50,367 nt of DNA from Anaerobacillus alkalilacustris (lineage in GTDB: Bacteria > Bacillota > Bacilli > Bacillales > Anaerobacillaceae): assembly GCF_001866005.1 (NCBI RefSeq), contig NZ_MLQR01000003.1:1-50367 (forward strand). The letters are read 5' to 3'. Position numbers and translations under genes: made by a program. The first letter of the stretch is position 1, and every line of letters begins with the position of its first letter. Of the stretch, positions 1-8,041 are shown one piece after another. The notes beneath the pieces were generated by a model, which searched no databases, had not been told where the DNA came from, and saw only the letters and a program-made list of their open reading frames with translations.

Positions 1-107
1 TTCGTATAAAAATCTAATTTCAGTGTTTTCACCTGTTCTTCAAATAATTCAAGATTTATTGGTGAAAACCATTGTCCAAATGAAGTTTTTCGTGTAATCT
101 TGTCCAT
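1..107 (-). mobile_element. IS4-type transposase, N-terminal fragment
   Basis: The reading frame runs off the left edge; only the first 35 codons are present. The peptide starts MDKITRKTSFGQWFSP and continues with LELFEEQV and LDFYT. This is the N-terminal pattern I know from IS4-family DDE transposases of Bacillaceae (S/T-SFG-W-SPIN...LDYYTKKL). The ATG at 107 has an AAAGGAC ribosome binding site (positions 115-121 on the plus strand) at good spacing. No catalytic DDE residues are inside the window, so completeness cannot be judged. The terminal inverted repeat should lie between about 171 and 260, but I could not fix it. Confidence 0.7.
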
Positions 108-114
108 GAGATGT

Positions 115-170
115 GTCCTTTATTAGTGGATTTGGACGGGTTACCACCTGACTTATCCATTATAAAGGAC
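115..170 (-). promoter_or_regulatory. Fold-back hairpin over transposase promoter and RBS
   Basis: Plus-strand arms 115-131 and 155-170 are a near-perfect inverted repeat of about 16 bp (GTCCTTTATTAGTGGAT against ATCCATTATAAAGGAC, one bulge). Read on the minus strand, the downstream arm holds the transposase RBS (AAAGGAC). The upstream arm holds a perfect -10 box TATAAT (159-164). A transcript begun at this -10 would start near 152, inside the loop, and would lack the first arm, so its RBS stays free. A transcript reading in from outside carries both arms and buries the RBS. The -35 is weak (TTTTAT near 182-187). Confidence 0.6.
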
Positions 171-361
171 TTTTTCTTTGCATAAAATAATTTATTGAAG
201 ATTTCGAATGTTTTTAATAGTAAAACAAAATTAGTGCAACACTAGTGAAGCAGCTTGAAAGAACTAAAATAAACATGGAAGTTCAAAAAAACAAATATGA
301 TTAAAACTCTTAGTATAGCAACTTATAGAGCGCTTTCGAGAATTTTCTGAAAAATCTAGTG

Positions 362-412
362 TGTTAGAAAACTTATCAAATTTGTTGTTATGAATTTTCA
401 GAAATATATAAT
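362..412 (+). promoter_or_regulatory. TnrA-like box and promoter of amt
   Basis: TGTTAGAAAACTTATCA at 362-378 fits the TnrA/GlnR pattern TGTNA-N7-TNACA with one mismatch. A -10 box TATAAT lies at 407-412 (extended context ATATATAAT), with a poor -35 (TTGTTG at 382-387, 19 bp spacer). That is typical of activator-dependent promoters. With transcription starting near 419 the box is centred close to -49, the position of TnrA activator sites such as that of nrgA. A small inverted repeat TTAACA/TGTTAA at 418-434 sits at the start of the leader. Confidence 0.6.
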
Positions 413-474
413 CTAACTTAACAACAGATGTTAACGACAAGTTAACTAATACAAACAAAAGGGAGTGTTGGAAA

Positions 475-1743
475 ATGGATCCTATCTTTTTAATGAATAA
501 TGTTTGGATCATCATTTGTTTTACGTTAGTACTATTAATGCAAGGTGGATTTATCTTACTTGAAGCAGGTTCTACAAGAATGAAAAATGCCGGTCACATT
601 GCCGGAAAAACAATTTTCACAGTTGGTGTTGCTTCAATCATTTTCTGGGCAGTAGGTTATGGATTTATTTATGGTGAGAGTATTGGACTTATAGGTTTTT
701 CAGATTTCTTCTATGGTGATTTTACAAGTGTAGTAGACGGCTTAGCTGGATCAGTTGACTTTATCTTCCAATTAGCATTTGCTGCAATTGCTTTAACAAT
801 AGCATTCGGGGGATTTGCAGAACGAGGAAAGTTATCAGCTTATGTATTATTTGCAATTCTTTTCTCAGCATTTATTTACCCGGTAGTTGCTCACTGGATC
901 TGGGGAGATGGTTGGTTAGGAAGTTTAGGAAAACAAGACTTTGCTGGATCAACAGTAGTTCACTTAACTGGTGCAATGGCAGCACTAGCTGCTACAATAA
1001 TCTTAAAACCTCGTATTGGGAAATATAACAAAGACGGTTCAGCTAATGATATTCAAGGGCATAACCAAGTGTATACAGCTTTAGGTGTACTTGTACTTTG
1101 GGTAGGTTGGTTTGGATTTAACGCTGGTAGTACGTTAGGTGTAGATGATGCATTCTTTGGGTATGTTGCATTAAATACAAATCTTGCAGCTGCAGCTGGT
1201 GCAATTGCCGCAATGTTTATCGTATGGGCTGTATCAGGTAAAGCAGACATTCCTACAACATTAAATGGAGCTTTAGCAGGTCTAGTTGCAATCACAGCAT
1301 CGTGTGCGTTTGTAGCGCCTTGGGCTGCAGTATTAATTGGTACTATTGCTGGTTTAATCGTATTCTATAGTATGAAATTCTTTGATAAAGCACGTATTGA
1401 TGACCCAATTTTCGCTCTTTCCGTTCACGGTGTAGCAGGTGTTTGGGGGACAATTTCTACAGGGTTTTTTGCAACACCTGAATTAGCAGAAATGAATGGT
1501 GGAGCAGCTGGTTTATTCTACGGTGGTGGATTCGGACAATTAGGAGTACAAACAATTGGTGTCGTTGCTTCTGGAATATTTGCTTTCGTAGTAGCATTCA
1601 TTATCTTGAAAGTTATGGATAAAACAATGGGTGGTATCCGTGTAACTGAAGAAGAAGAGATCATTGGACTTGACCTAAGTGAACATGGTAGCTACGGATA
1701 TCCAGAGAGCATGCCTAATTCTTCAGAAAAGACTGGAGCTTAA
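475..1743 (+). CDS. amt: Ammonium transporter, Amt family
   Basis: A 422-residue integral membrane ammonium channel of the Amt/NrgA family. The family signature DFAGSTVVHLTGA lies at residues 155-167. The two pore histidines are His163 and His318 (ALSVHGVAGVWG). Length and the roughly 11 hydrophobic segments match the family. The ATG follows GGGAGTG. The TnrA-like box upstream suggests induction under nitrogen limitation. In B. subtilis the partner gene is the PII protein glnK (nrgB). No PII gene follows here; the next gene is a GlnD-like nucleotidyltransferase, which is unusual. Confidence 0.95.
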   Translation: MDPIFLMNNVWIIICFTLVLLMQGGFILLEAGSTRMKNAGHIAGKTIFTVGVASIIFWAVGYGFIYGESIGLIGFSDFFYGDFTSVVDGLAGSVDFIFQLAFAAIALTIAFGGFAERGKLSAYVLFAILFSAFIYPVVAHWIWGDGWLGSLGKQDFAGSTVVHLTGAMAALAATIILKPRIGKYNKDGSANDIQGHNQVYTALGVLVLWVGWFGFNAGSTLGVDDAFFGYVALNTNLAAAAGAIAAMFIVWAVSGKADIPTTLNGALAGLVAITASCAFVAPWAAVLIGTIAGLIVFYSMKFFDKARIDDPIFALSVHGVAGVWGTISTGFFATPELAEMNGGAAGLFYGGGFGQLGVQTIGVVASGIFAFVVAFIILKVMDKTMGGIRVTEEEEIIGLDLSEHGSYGYPESMPNSSEKTGA

Positions 1744-1805
1744 TACCCTTTAAAACTTAAAAAGTTTCTTGATCACCATTCTAATATGGGGAGATTGATT
1801 TTAGA

Positions 1806-2774
1806 TTGAAAAGTTATGAAGAATTAAAACAATGGCGCAAACAGTATATTCATTCAGTTTCCTGGGATCATCAGAAGTTGAACTCATTTCATGATGAATT
1901 AATGAAAAAAACTGTACAAATCGCCCTTGAGAAAGTAGAAGGTGAGTGGGGGCATCCCCCTACTCACTTTGCTTTCTTTGTAATGGGAAGTGCAGGAAGA
2001 GAGGAACAATCGGTCTGGAGTGATCAAGACCATGGAATTGTATATGATCACTCAACAAAAGAGTGTCAAGAATATTTTCTTAAACTCGGTGAAGAAATTA
2101 CAGATGGGTTAGCACTTGTTGGCTACGAACGCTGTGAAGGGAATGTAATGGCGTCTAATCCTTTTTGGTGTAAATCATTATCAGAATGGAAAACTCAAAT
2201 TAATATCTGGTTTGATAAAGCGGACTGGGAATCACTACGGTATTTTTCTACTTTTTTTGATTCGCGTGCATTGTACGGAGATGATAACTTAGTAGATAAA
2301 ATAAAAGTCTATGCAATGAAAAAACTTGATGAACAACCATTCCTCTATAAAAGGATGTATGAGAATGTCGGTTTTATCAAGAAAGGAATCGGCATATTTG
2401 GGCAATTATTACCTGAACAAAAAGGTGAAGATGCTGGTTGTATTAACTTGAAGCAAACCATCTTCTTCCCATTTGTAAACTCATTACGGTTGTTAGCTCT
2501 AATGGAAAAAATTACTTCTTCTCCTACGCTTGAGCGCTTTCAGCAGTTACCGGAACACTTTCACTCATTAAAGACATATCAAGCAGATTTTATGAAACTT
2601 TTAAATTATCGCTTATACTTTCAAAAAGAAGCAACTAATTATAAAAAAGTTCATCTACTCAATATAAAAGCTTTATCAACAAATGAAAGAAAAGAATTAA
2701 AGAAAATGATGAAAAAAGGATACAAACTCTTTGCTATAACAAAGGATATTATAGAAAAAAGGTGTTCTCGATGA
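1806..2774 (+). CDS. DUF294 GlnD-like nucleotidyltransferase
   Basis: A 322-residue protein with a nucleotidyltransferase core: FFVMGSAGREEQSVWSDQDHG at residues 58-77 has the GS...D-x-D metal site (Gly61-Ser62, Asp73, Asp75) seen in the N-terminal half of GlnD and in DUF294 proteins. The C-terminal half fits the DUF294 substrate-binding domain. Most DUF294 proteins also carry cNMP-binding and CBS domains; this one has neither. The start is TTG, preceded by GGGGAG about 12 bases upstream. It lies 62 bp after amt and its stop overlaps the next start (ATGA). Modification of a protein by nucleotide transfer is inferred from the fold; the target is unknown. Confidence 0.85.
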   Translation: MKSYEELKQWRKQYIHSVSWDHQKLNSFHDELMKKTVQIALEKVEGEWGHPPTHFAFFVMGSAGREEQSVWSDQDHGIVYDHSTKECQEYFLKLGEEITDGLALVGYERCEGNVMASNPFWCKSLSEWKTQINIWFDKADWESLRYFSTFFDSRALYGDDNLVDKIKVYAMKKLDEQPFLYKRMYENVGFIKKGIGIFGQLLPEQKGEDAGCINLKQTIFFPFVNSLRLLALMEKITSSPTLERFQQLPEHFHSLKTYQADFMKLLNYRLYFQKEATNYKKVHLLNIKALSTNERKELKKMMKKGYKLFAITKDIIEKRCSR

Positions 2775-3505
2775 ACATGAACCAGATGTTTCAATATTTA
2801 AAACAGTTATCTGGAAAAGTAAGTCCGAATATGTATGCTTCCGTCATGAATCAAAACACAGCAAGTAACATTGCATTTGTAAGGCAGCTTCAGAGGGATT
2901 TAAAGAAGCAGGATATTTTGGAGGTGCCGTTTTCTGAATTAAAGTTAGTTGTCTTTGATTTAGAAACAACTGGTTTTTTCCCCAATAAAGGAGATCAAAT
3001 AGTATCGATTGGTGCTGTGAAAATGGAAGGTGAAAAAGTATTAGAGGATGAAACCTTTTATTCACTAATTCATAATACAGTAGGCTTAAGTAATGAAATT
3101 GAACAATTAACGGGAATTACAAAGGATGAATTATTAAAAGCACCGCCAGTCGAAACAGTCCTCAGCAATTTCTATCAATTTATTAAAAGCGCTCCTCTTG
3201 TAGCGCACCATGCTAGCCATGAAAAAAGCTTTATGCAACACGTTACATGGACAGTCTTGAAAACGCGCTTCGAACACCGGGTGATTGATACCTCATTTTT
3301 AACTAAAATAGTTGAACCAAAAACAAATTTAGTAAGCCTTGATGATTGTTGTAAACACTTTGGAATTAAGATTGAAAGAAGACATCATGCATTACATGAT
3401 GCTGTTGGTACAGCAAAGTTGTGGTCTGAAACCGTACGCGAAATACAAGGACTTGGATTTCAGCATCTTAAAGATGTTTATTCTTATTTAGCAACATTAA
3501 AATAA
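2771..3505 (+). CDS. DnaQ-like 3'-5' exonuclease (DEDDh)
   Basis: A 244-residue protein with an exonuclease core after an N-terminal extension of about 57 residues. Exo I is VVFDLETTG (Asp63, Glu65) and Exo III is HHALHDA (His205, Asp210), the DEDDh signature of the Pol III epsilon/RNase T group. I chose the ATG at 2771 over the GTG at 2762 because AAAGGTG precedes it properly and it makes a 4-base ATGA overlap with the nucleotidyltransferase, which indicates translational coupling. DUF294 plus exonuclease pairs are known next to transporter genes in proteobacteria. Here the transporter is Amt. Substrate unknown. Confidence 0.85.
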   Translation: MNMNQMFQYLKQLSGKVSPNMYASVMNQNTASNIAFVRQLQRDLKKQDILEVPFSELKLVVFDLETTGFFPNKGDQIVSIGAVKMEGEKVLEDETFYSLIHNTVGLSNEIEQLTGITKDELLKAPPVETVLSNFYQFIKSAPLVAHHASHEKSFMQHVTWTVLKTRFEHRVIDTSFLTKIVEPKTNLVSLDDCCKHFGIKIERRHHALHDAVGTAKLWSETVREIQGLGFQHLKDVYSYLATLK

Positions 3506-3541
3506 AGAAACAACTTGACGGAAAAAAGGAGTGGAGGTGGC

Positions 3542-3901
3542 ATGAAAAATAAAATTCCTCAACATTTAGCAATCTTCCCAATTAGTAATGTCGTGGAAAT
3601 GACTAATTTAACTGCACGACAAATTCGTTATTATGAGGAACAAGGTTTAATTAATCCGTTGCGAAATAAAGGTAATCAACGAATTTTCTCACTTAATGAC
3701 ATTGAACGCTTACTTGAAATTAAATCTTATATTGATCAAAAAATTAATATTGCTGGTATTAAAGCTATTTTCTCCTCGAAAAAACAAGAGGACAATGTAA
3801 TAGTGACTAACGATTTCACCTTTTCGGAGACAGAGTTAGAAGAAATTTTTTCGTTTGTTCAAATGAAAATGGCACTGTTAAAAGGAAATAAGGAAAAATA
3901 A
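3542..3901 (+). CDS. GlnR/TnrA-family MerR-type regulator
   Basis: A 119-residue DNA-binding protein. The N-terminal winged helix TARQIRYYEEQGLINP, then GNQRIFSLNDIERLLEIK and INIAGIK, is close to GlnR and TnrA of B. subtilis, with the GlnR-type FPI and AGIK motifs. The C-terminal tail (FSETELEEIFSFVQMKMALL) is shorter than in GlnR and does not match the tails of GlnR or TnrA through which glutamine synthetase signals. The ATG at 3542 is chosen over an upstream TTG at 3515 because GGAGGTGG sits just before it. Placed at the end of the amt cluster, it is probably the nitrogen regulator acting on the box at 362. It may be a third paralogue rather than TnrA itself. Confidence 0.8.
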   Translation: MKNKIPQHLAIFPISNVVEMTNLTARQIRYYEEQGLINPLRNKGNQRIFSLNDIERLLEIKSYIDQKINIAGIKAIFSSKKQEDNVIVTNDFTFSETELEEIFSFVQMKMALLKGNKEK

Positions 3902-3930
3902 AATGGTTTCCAGATGGGAACCATTTTTCG
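3902..3930 (+). terminator. Rho-independent terminator of the amt cluster
   Basis: Stem ATGGTTTCC/GGGAACCAT (one G-T pair) with a 4-base loop followed by TTTTT, right after the regulator stop codon. Confidence 0.85.
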
Positions 3931-4179
3931 TTTGGGTAAAATTAACAATTTATATAAACATCACAAAAATATTTCATTTTTATATGGAAAGATATCGGGT
4001 TGCATATGTTTGTACCTCATAAAAATGTTGATTTTATTTTTTACAAATTTAGCATAAGTTATTAAAGCTTACATTATTTATTCACACTCATAATGGCTAG
4101 TTAAACTTTATTGGTTGAAGTGTGAAGTTATGCAAAAGAACGAAAAATGAATAAGATACTATAAAAAGAGGTGGATTAG

Positions 4180-4704
4180 TTGAAATTAAAAGGAAAGAAA
4201 GTAATCCAAATAGTTAGTGATGATTTTGAAGATTTAGAACTTTGGTATCCTGTACTCCGTTTACGGGAAGAAGGGGCTCAAGTTGATATCGTTGGTGAAG
4301 AAGCTAATGTGAAATACATTGGTAAATATGGTGTTCCTATTGAAAGTAACCTAGCTTTTAAAGAAGTCGATCCAAATGAGTATAATGCGTTATTGGTACC
4401 TGGTGGATGGTCCCCAGATAAATTACGTCGCTATGAAGAAGTACTTTCGATGACAAGAACGATGGATATACAAAAAAAACCAATCGGTCAAATCTGTCAC
4501 GCTGGTTGGGTGTTAATTTCTGCGAATATCTTAAAAGGTAAGAAAGTAACAAGTACACCTGGCATTAAGGATGATATGATGAATGCTGGAGCAATCTGGG
4601 TAAATGAACCAGTAGTTGTTGATGGTCATATTGTGTCTAGTCGTCGTCCACCGGATCTTCCAGATTATATGAGAGAGTTTATTAAGGTCTTGGCTGATAA
4701 GTGA
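4180..4704 (+). CDS. DJ-1/PfpI family protein
   Basis: A 174-residue protein of the DJ-1/PfpI class I glutamine amidotransferase-like fold. The nucleophile elbow is GQICHAGW (Cys106, His107) and the conserved acidic residue lies in DDFEDLE (residues 14-20). The strand-turn LLVPGGW (71-77) is typical. Relatives include general stress proteins YfkM and YraA, and glyoxalase/deglycase or peptidase activities are reported in the family; which applies here is not visible. The TTG start follows GAGGTGG. The stop codon TGA (4702-4704) lies inside repeat R1, which begins at about 4699. Confidence 0.85.
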   Translation: MKLKGKKVIQIVSDDFEDLELWYPVLRLREEGAQVDIVGEEANVKYIGKYGVPIESNLAFKEVDPNEYNALLVPGGWSPDKLRRYEEVLSMTRTMDIQKKPIGQICHAGWVLISANILKGKKVTSTPGIKDDMMNAGAIWVNEPVVVDGHIVSSRRPPDLPDYMREFIKVLADK

Positions 4705-4827
4705 ACTCGTTTCAGCAAGCTGATACATCGGAAAATCTGGTGGAGAGTCTACTCCACCAGATTGGAAAATCCCACCTACGCTACGCTTAGAGGTGTAGGT
4801 CTTTTACCCTAAAAAAATTCAGATAAA
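4699..4827 (+). repeat. Repeat R1, copy 1 (three-hairpin element)
   Basis: About 129 bp, nearly identical to the reverse complement of 12094-12219. It runs from AAGTGAACTCG to TTCAGATAAA. Hairpin 1 is GTTTCAGC/GCTGATAC (4708-4725, one mismatch). Hairpin 2 is an 11-bp stem at 4735-4745/4752-4762 with loop AGTCTA. Hairpin 3 is CACCT/AGGTG, with a loop longer than in copy 2 because of a small CGCTA duplication. The fourth base pair of hairpin 2 is T-A here and A-T in copy 2. The first bases of the repeat supply the stop codon of the DJ-1 gene. Confidence 0.85.
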
Positions 4828-4839
4828 TTTTTAAAAGTA

Positions 4840-4867
4840 AAGGGTGACTTTTTGTAAAGTCATCCTT
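4840..4867. other. Intergenic hairpin
   Basis: A 12-bp stem AAGGGTGACTTT/AAAGTCATCCTT (one G-T pair) with loop TTGT, just after repeat R1. No T-run follows on the plus strand, so it is not a standard terminator for the gene on its left. Confidence 0.5.
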
Positions 4868-4941
4868 CCAGAAATGTAACTATAAGAGCTATGGTTATAC
4901 TATAATAAAGTTTAGAGCGATGGAGAGAAGGAGGAGAAATA

Positions 4942-6099
4942 ATGATATTAACAGAAACGAAAAATAATCAAGACCGTTTAAAAATTTTAGAAGATATTGT
5001 CAAACCTTTTCATGGAAGAGCATGGGAGTATGATCAAAAAGCCTCTTTCCCAGTTGAGAATATTGAGGATTTAAAAAGAAACGGTTATCACACATTAACA
5101 GTACCTAAAAAGTATGGTGGGTCTGAAATTTCACTACTTGAGCTTGTTCAATTACAGGAAACAATTGCGAAAAGTGACGGTTCAACAGCATTGTCAATTG
5201 GTTGGCATATGGGTATTGTCAAACACTTAGGGGAAAAGCAAACATGGAAAGAGGAAATATACAAAAGGTTTTGTGAAGATGTACTTCATAACGGTGCGTT
5301 ATTAAACAATGCAGCTTCTGAGAGAGCAACAGGTAGCCCAACAAGGGGTGGGAAGCCGGAAACGACAGCGGTTCGTAATCAAGATTGTTGGGTTATAACG
5401 GGAACAAAAATATTTACAACAATGGCTCCTTTTCTCGATTATTTTGTAGTTAGTGCTCAAATACATAATTCAGGTGAAATTGGTAATTTTTTAATTCATA
5501 AAAGTTGTAAGGGAATTAGAATAGAAGAAACGTGGGATTCTGTTGCGATGAGGGGGACAGGAAGTCATGATTTAGTACTTAGTGAAGTGGAAGTGCCTCT
5601 AGAAAATCTAGTAGAAAATATCACACCTGGGAAAAAACAAGCAGCAGGTTGGTTGTTGCATATTCCAGCTTGTTATTTAGGAATTGCAAGAGCTGCCCAA
5701 GAGTATGCAGTACGTTTTGCCAGTAGTTATACACCTAATAGCATTGAGGGATCGATCGCTGACTTACCGTTTGTGAAACAAAAAATAGGAGAGATGGAAC
5801 TATACATAAAACAAAGTCAGCATTTCTTATATTCTGTTGCAAGATCCTGGGATGAAAAAGAAGATTTTGAGCGTCAGAAAATGCTAGGTGAATTAGGAGC
5901 AGTAAAACATTCTGTCGTGAACCATGCGATGCAGGTAGTTGATTTAGCAATGCGTGTGACAGGGGCTCGTAGTCTTTCTGAGAAAAATCCATTGCAACGT
6001 TACTATCGTGATGTTAGGGCTGGTCTACATAATCCACCGATGGATGATGCTACGATTATGCTTTTAGCCTCTGAAATAATAAATCAAGTTAGTGAATAA
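4942..6099 (+). CDS. Acyl-CoA dehydrogenase family protein (YdbM-like)
   Basis: A 385-residue flavoprotein of the acyl-CoA dehydrogenase family. It has the N-terminal helical domain (residues 1-115), a middle beta domain with ERATGSPTRGG and GTKIFTTMAP, the sequence RGTGSHDLVL, and the C-terminal helical domain with MRVTGARSL and LQRYYRDVRAG. Sequence and length resemble B. subtilis YdbM, a member of uncertain substrate. The ATG follows GAAGGAGGAG. The gene directly abuts the DEAD-box helicase gene (about 40 bp), so co-transcription is likely. Substrate not deducible. Confidence 0.88.
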   Translation: MILTETKNNQDRLKILEDIVKPFHGRAWEYDQKASFPVENIEDLKRNGYHTLTVPKKYGGSEISLLELVQLQETIAKSDGSTALSIGWHMGIVKHLGEKQTWKEEIYKRFCEDVLHNGALLNNAASERATGSPTRGGKPETTAVRNQDCWVITGTKIFTTMAPFLDYFVVSAQIHNSGEIGNFLIHKSCKGIRIEETWDSVAMRGTGSHDLVLSEVEVPLENLVENITPGKKQAAGWLLHIPACYLGIARAAQEYAVRFASSYTPNSIEGSIADLPFVKQKIGEMELYIKQSQHFLYSVARSWDEKEDFERQKMLGELGAVKHSVVNHAMQVVDLAMRVTGARSLSEKNPLQRYYRDVRAGLHNPPMDDATIMLLASEIINQVSE

Positions 6100-6138
6100 G
6101 TGTTTTGTACAACAAAGAGGGAAGAAGAGGTGAGGTAC

Positions 6139-7347
6139 TTGGCAGACTTCCAAAAGCTAGGTATTAGCTCAACAATAGATAAAATTCTGAAAAAAAACGG
6201 AATAAGAGAAGCAACACCCATTCAAGAAAAAGCAATTCCTATTTTATTAAATGGGCAAGACATAATAGCCCAAGCACAAACCGGAACTGGAAAGACGCTA
6301 GCTTTTCTTTTACCGATTTTAGAAAAAATTAAAGTTGAAGACGTATCTATTCAAGCGTTAGTTGTGACTCCAACGAGAGAGTTAGCGATTCAAATTACCG
6401 CAGAAATAGAAAAATTAATTAGTAACGTCGAAGGTCTAAATGTACTTTCGGTTTATGGTGGACAAGATGTAGAGCGTCAAATTCGAAAATTAAATAAGGC
6501 GACGCAAATTGTCGTAGCGACTCCTGGACGCTTATTAGATCATTTGCGGAGAGAGACAATTGCCTTAACCAATGTATCTAAGTTTGTATTAGATGAAGCG
6601 GACCAAATGCTGCAAATGGGATTTTTAGAAGAAGTAAAACAAATAATTCAACAAGTAGGAGAATTTCGGCAAACAATGCTTTTTTCTGCTACTATGCCAA
6701 AAGAAATTCGTGAGTTAGCATTACAATATATGGAAAATCCAGCAGAAGTTCGTGTGAAAAGCGAACAAATTACAGTTGATAAAATAAACCAAGTTGTCAT
6801 CGAAACGACAGATCGAGCCAAACAACAAACACTAAAAACGTTAATTAAACACTATCACCCGTTTTTAGCAATTATATTTTGTCGAACAAAACGTAGAGCT
6901 AAAACATTAAATGAAGCGTTAAAAGAAAGTGGCTTTCTTTCTGATGAACTACACGGTGACTTATCACAAGCAAAACGTGAAGATGTTATGAAGAGGTTTC
7001 GTGAAGCAAAGCTTCACTTGTTAGTGGCTACTGATGTTGCAGCACGGGGCTTAGACGTCGAGGGAGTTACGCACGTTTTTAACTATGACATCCCTCATGA
7101 TGTAGAAAGTTACATTCATCGCATTGGCCGAACAGGAAGAGCTGGAGATGAAGGTGTAGCGGTGACCTTAATAGCACCAAAGGATCGAATGTTTTTGGAA
7201 ATGATCGAAAAAGGGCTTCGAATGACTCTTGATAGGAAAGTGTTTGAGCTGCCTAGTGCTCAAAAAGAATTCCGAAAGAATGTAGGGAAGTTTACTAAAA
7301 AACAGGAAAGACAAAAACGTCGAAATTATATTAAGCGGACAAGATAA
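6139..7347 (+). CDS. DEAD-box ATP-dependent RNA helicase
   Basis: About 402 residues. All helicase motifs are present: Q motif ([10 protein letters not shown]), I (AQTGTGKT), Ia (TPTRELA), II (DEAD), III (SAT), IV (AIIFCRTK), V ([10 protein letters not shown]) and VI ([10 protein letters not shown]). The C-terminal tail is short and basic ([14 protein letters not shown]), like the shorter Csh-type helicases that act in rRNA processing and mRNA decay. The frame opens at 6100, but GAGGTGAGG sits just upstream of a TTG at 6139, which I prefer. GTG at 6130 is the alternative. I cannot say which of CshA to CshE it corresponds to. Confidence 0.93.
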   Translation: MADFQKLGISSTIDKILKKNGIREATPIQEKAIPILLNGQDIIAQAQTGTGKTLAFLLPILEKIKVEDVSIQALVVTPTRELAIQITAEIEKLISNVEGLNVLSVYGGQDVERQIRKLNKATQIVVATPGRLLDHLRRETIALTNVSKFVLDEADQMLQMGFLEEVKQIIQQVGEFRQTMLFSATMPKEIRELALQYMENPAEVRVKSEQITVDKINQVVIETTDRAKQQTLKTLIKHYHPFLAIIFCRTKRRAKTLNEALKESGFLSDELHGDLSQAKREDVMKRFREAKLHLLVATDVAARGLDVEGVTHVFNYDIPHDVESYIHRIGRTGRAGDEGVAVTLIAPKDRMFLEMIEKGLRMTLDRKVFELPSAQKEFRKNVGKFTKKQERQKRRNYIKRTR

Positions 7348-7506
7348 ATACCATCACAATCGGGAATGCTTATCTTTCTTAAACTAAATAATATACCGAC
7401 TGATTGTCACACACCAGCTACCGTAAGAGGAAGCAAGTGAAGGTTATGAAAAGTTTAACTAACGAATTGACGATTGTTTAAAAGGTTGTCTTGAGACCTT
7501 AAACAA

Positions 7507-7535
7507 AAAAGGTTCACTCTGTATAGAGTGAACCT
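7507..7535 (-). terminator. Terminator of the minus-strand gene at 7545
   Basis: Stem GGTTCACTC/GAGTGAACC with loop TGTATA (7511-7534). On the minus strand it is followed by CTTTTTTG, the T-run of an intrinsic terminator. Confidence 0.85.
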
Positions 7536-7544
7536 TGACTTATG

Positions 7545-7757
7545 TTAGCACTTGTAATAGCCAGTTTTTGTTTTAGTAATTTTTCCAATTTCCACAAAAC
7601 GTTCTAAAATATTTTTAATACCCATAGTATTTTTCTGAGTATCTTGTAACTGTGGATTTGCTGCTTTTAAGCATTTCGCTGCGTCCTCGTAGGAAATAGC
7701 CTTTTTTGAGTCTTTTACAATTTTCAGTAACTGGGTTGCATAATTCTTTTTACTCAT
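7545..7757 (-). CDS. Small protein of unknown function, possible winged helix
   Basis: A 70-residue basic protein (KKNYATQLLKIVKD ... ISYEDAAKCLKAANPQL ... ILERFVEIGKITKTKTGYYKC). The pattern helix, helix, helix, then a hairpin IGKITKTKTGYY looks like a small winged-helix fold, but I do not recognise the family. An RBS GGAAGGGTGATG precedes the ATG and a strong terminator follows, so it is a genuine single-gene transcript. Cys28 and Cys70 are the only cysteines. Confidence 0.7.
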   Translation of the reverse strand: MSKKNYATQLLKIVKDSKKAISYEDAAKCLKAANPQLQDTQKNTMGIKNILERFVEIGKITKTKTGYYKC

Positions 7758-7816
7758 TATTTCATCACCCTTCCGTTAATCTCTTTATTATAACACAATA
7801 AGTTTTTAAAAGATAC

Positions 7817-8041
7817 TTAGGTTGGGGAATGAGTTTGATTTTCCCAGTCATTAAAAGATCCTGTCCCATTACAACTATAACACCGATAATCAAATGAAGG
7901 CATATAAACGTAAGCATTACCTATCGGGGCATGATAGCCCTTACCGCGACATTCAGGACAAATCCCTTGATCTCTCATTTTTTCTAATTTCTTCTCACGG
8001 TTGGCTGCAATCATATCAAAAAAGTGGTTGAAAATTCCCAT
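7817..8041 (-). CDS. Small protein with paired CxxCxGxG zinc motifs
   Basis: A 74-residue protein. After a helical N-terminus (residues 1-25) come CPECRGKGY (Cys28, Cys31) and CYSCNGTGSF (Cys54, Cys57), two CxxCxGxG half-sites as in the DnaJ cysteine-rich domain, enough for one zinc ion. No J-domain is present. Similar short proteins occur in Bacillus. The ATG at 8041 is preferred over GTG 8050 because GGAGTG lies 8 bases before it. Role unknown; a redox or protein-binding zinc ribbon is a guess. Confidence 0.75.
   Translation of the reverse strand: MGIFNHFFDMIAANREKKLEKMRDQGICPECRGKGYHAPIGNAYVYMPSFDYRCYSCNGTGSFNDWENQTHSPT

Noticed and set aside
264..515. Minus-strand frame of 83 codons at the amt start
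   Set aside because: It overlaps the amt promoter and start, has no RBS, and its translation resembles no protein.
7817..8041. Annotation as DnaJ
   Set aside because: Only the CxxCxGxG half-sites are shared; there is no J-domain, HPD motif or C-terminal domain.
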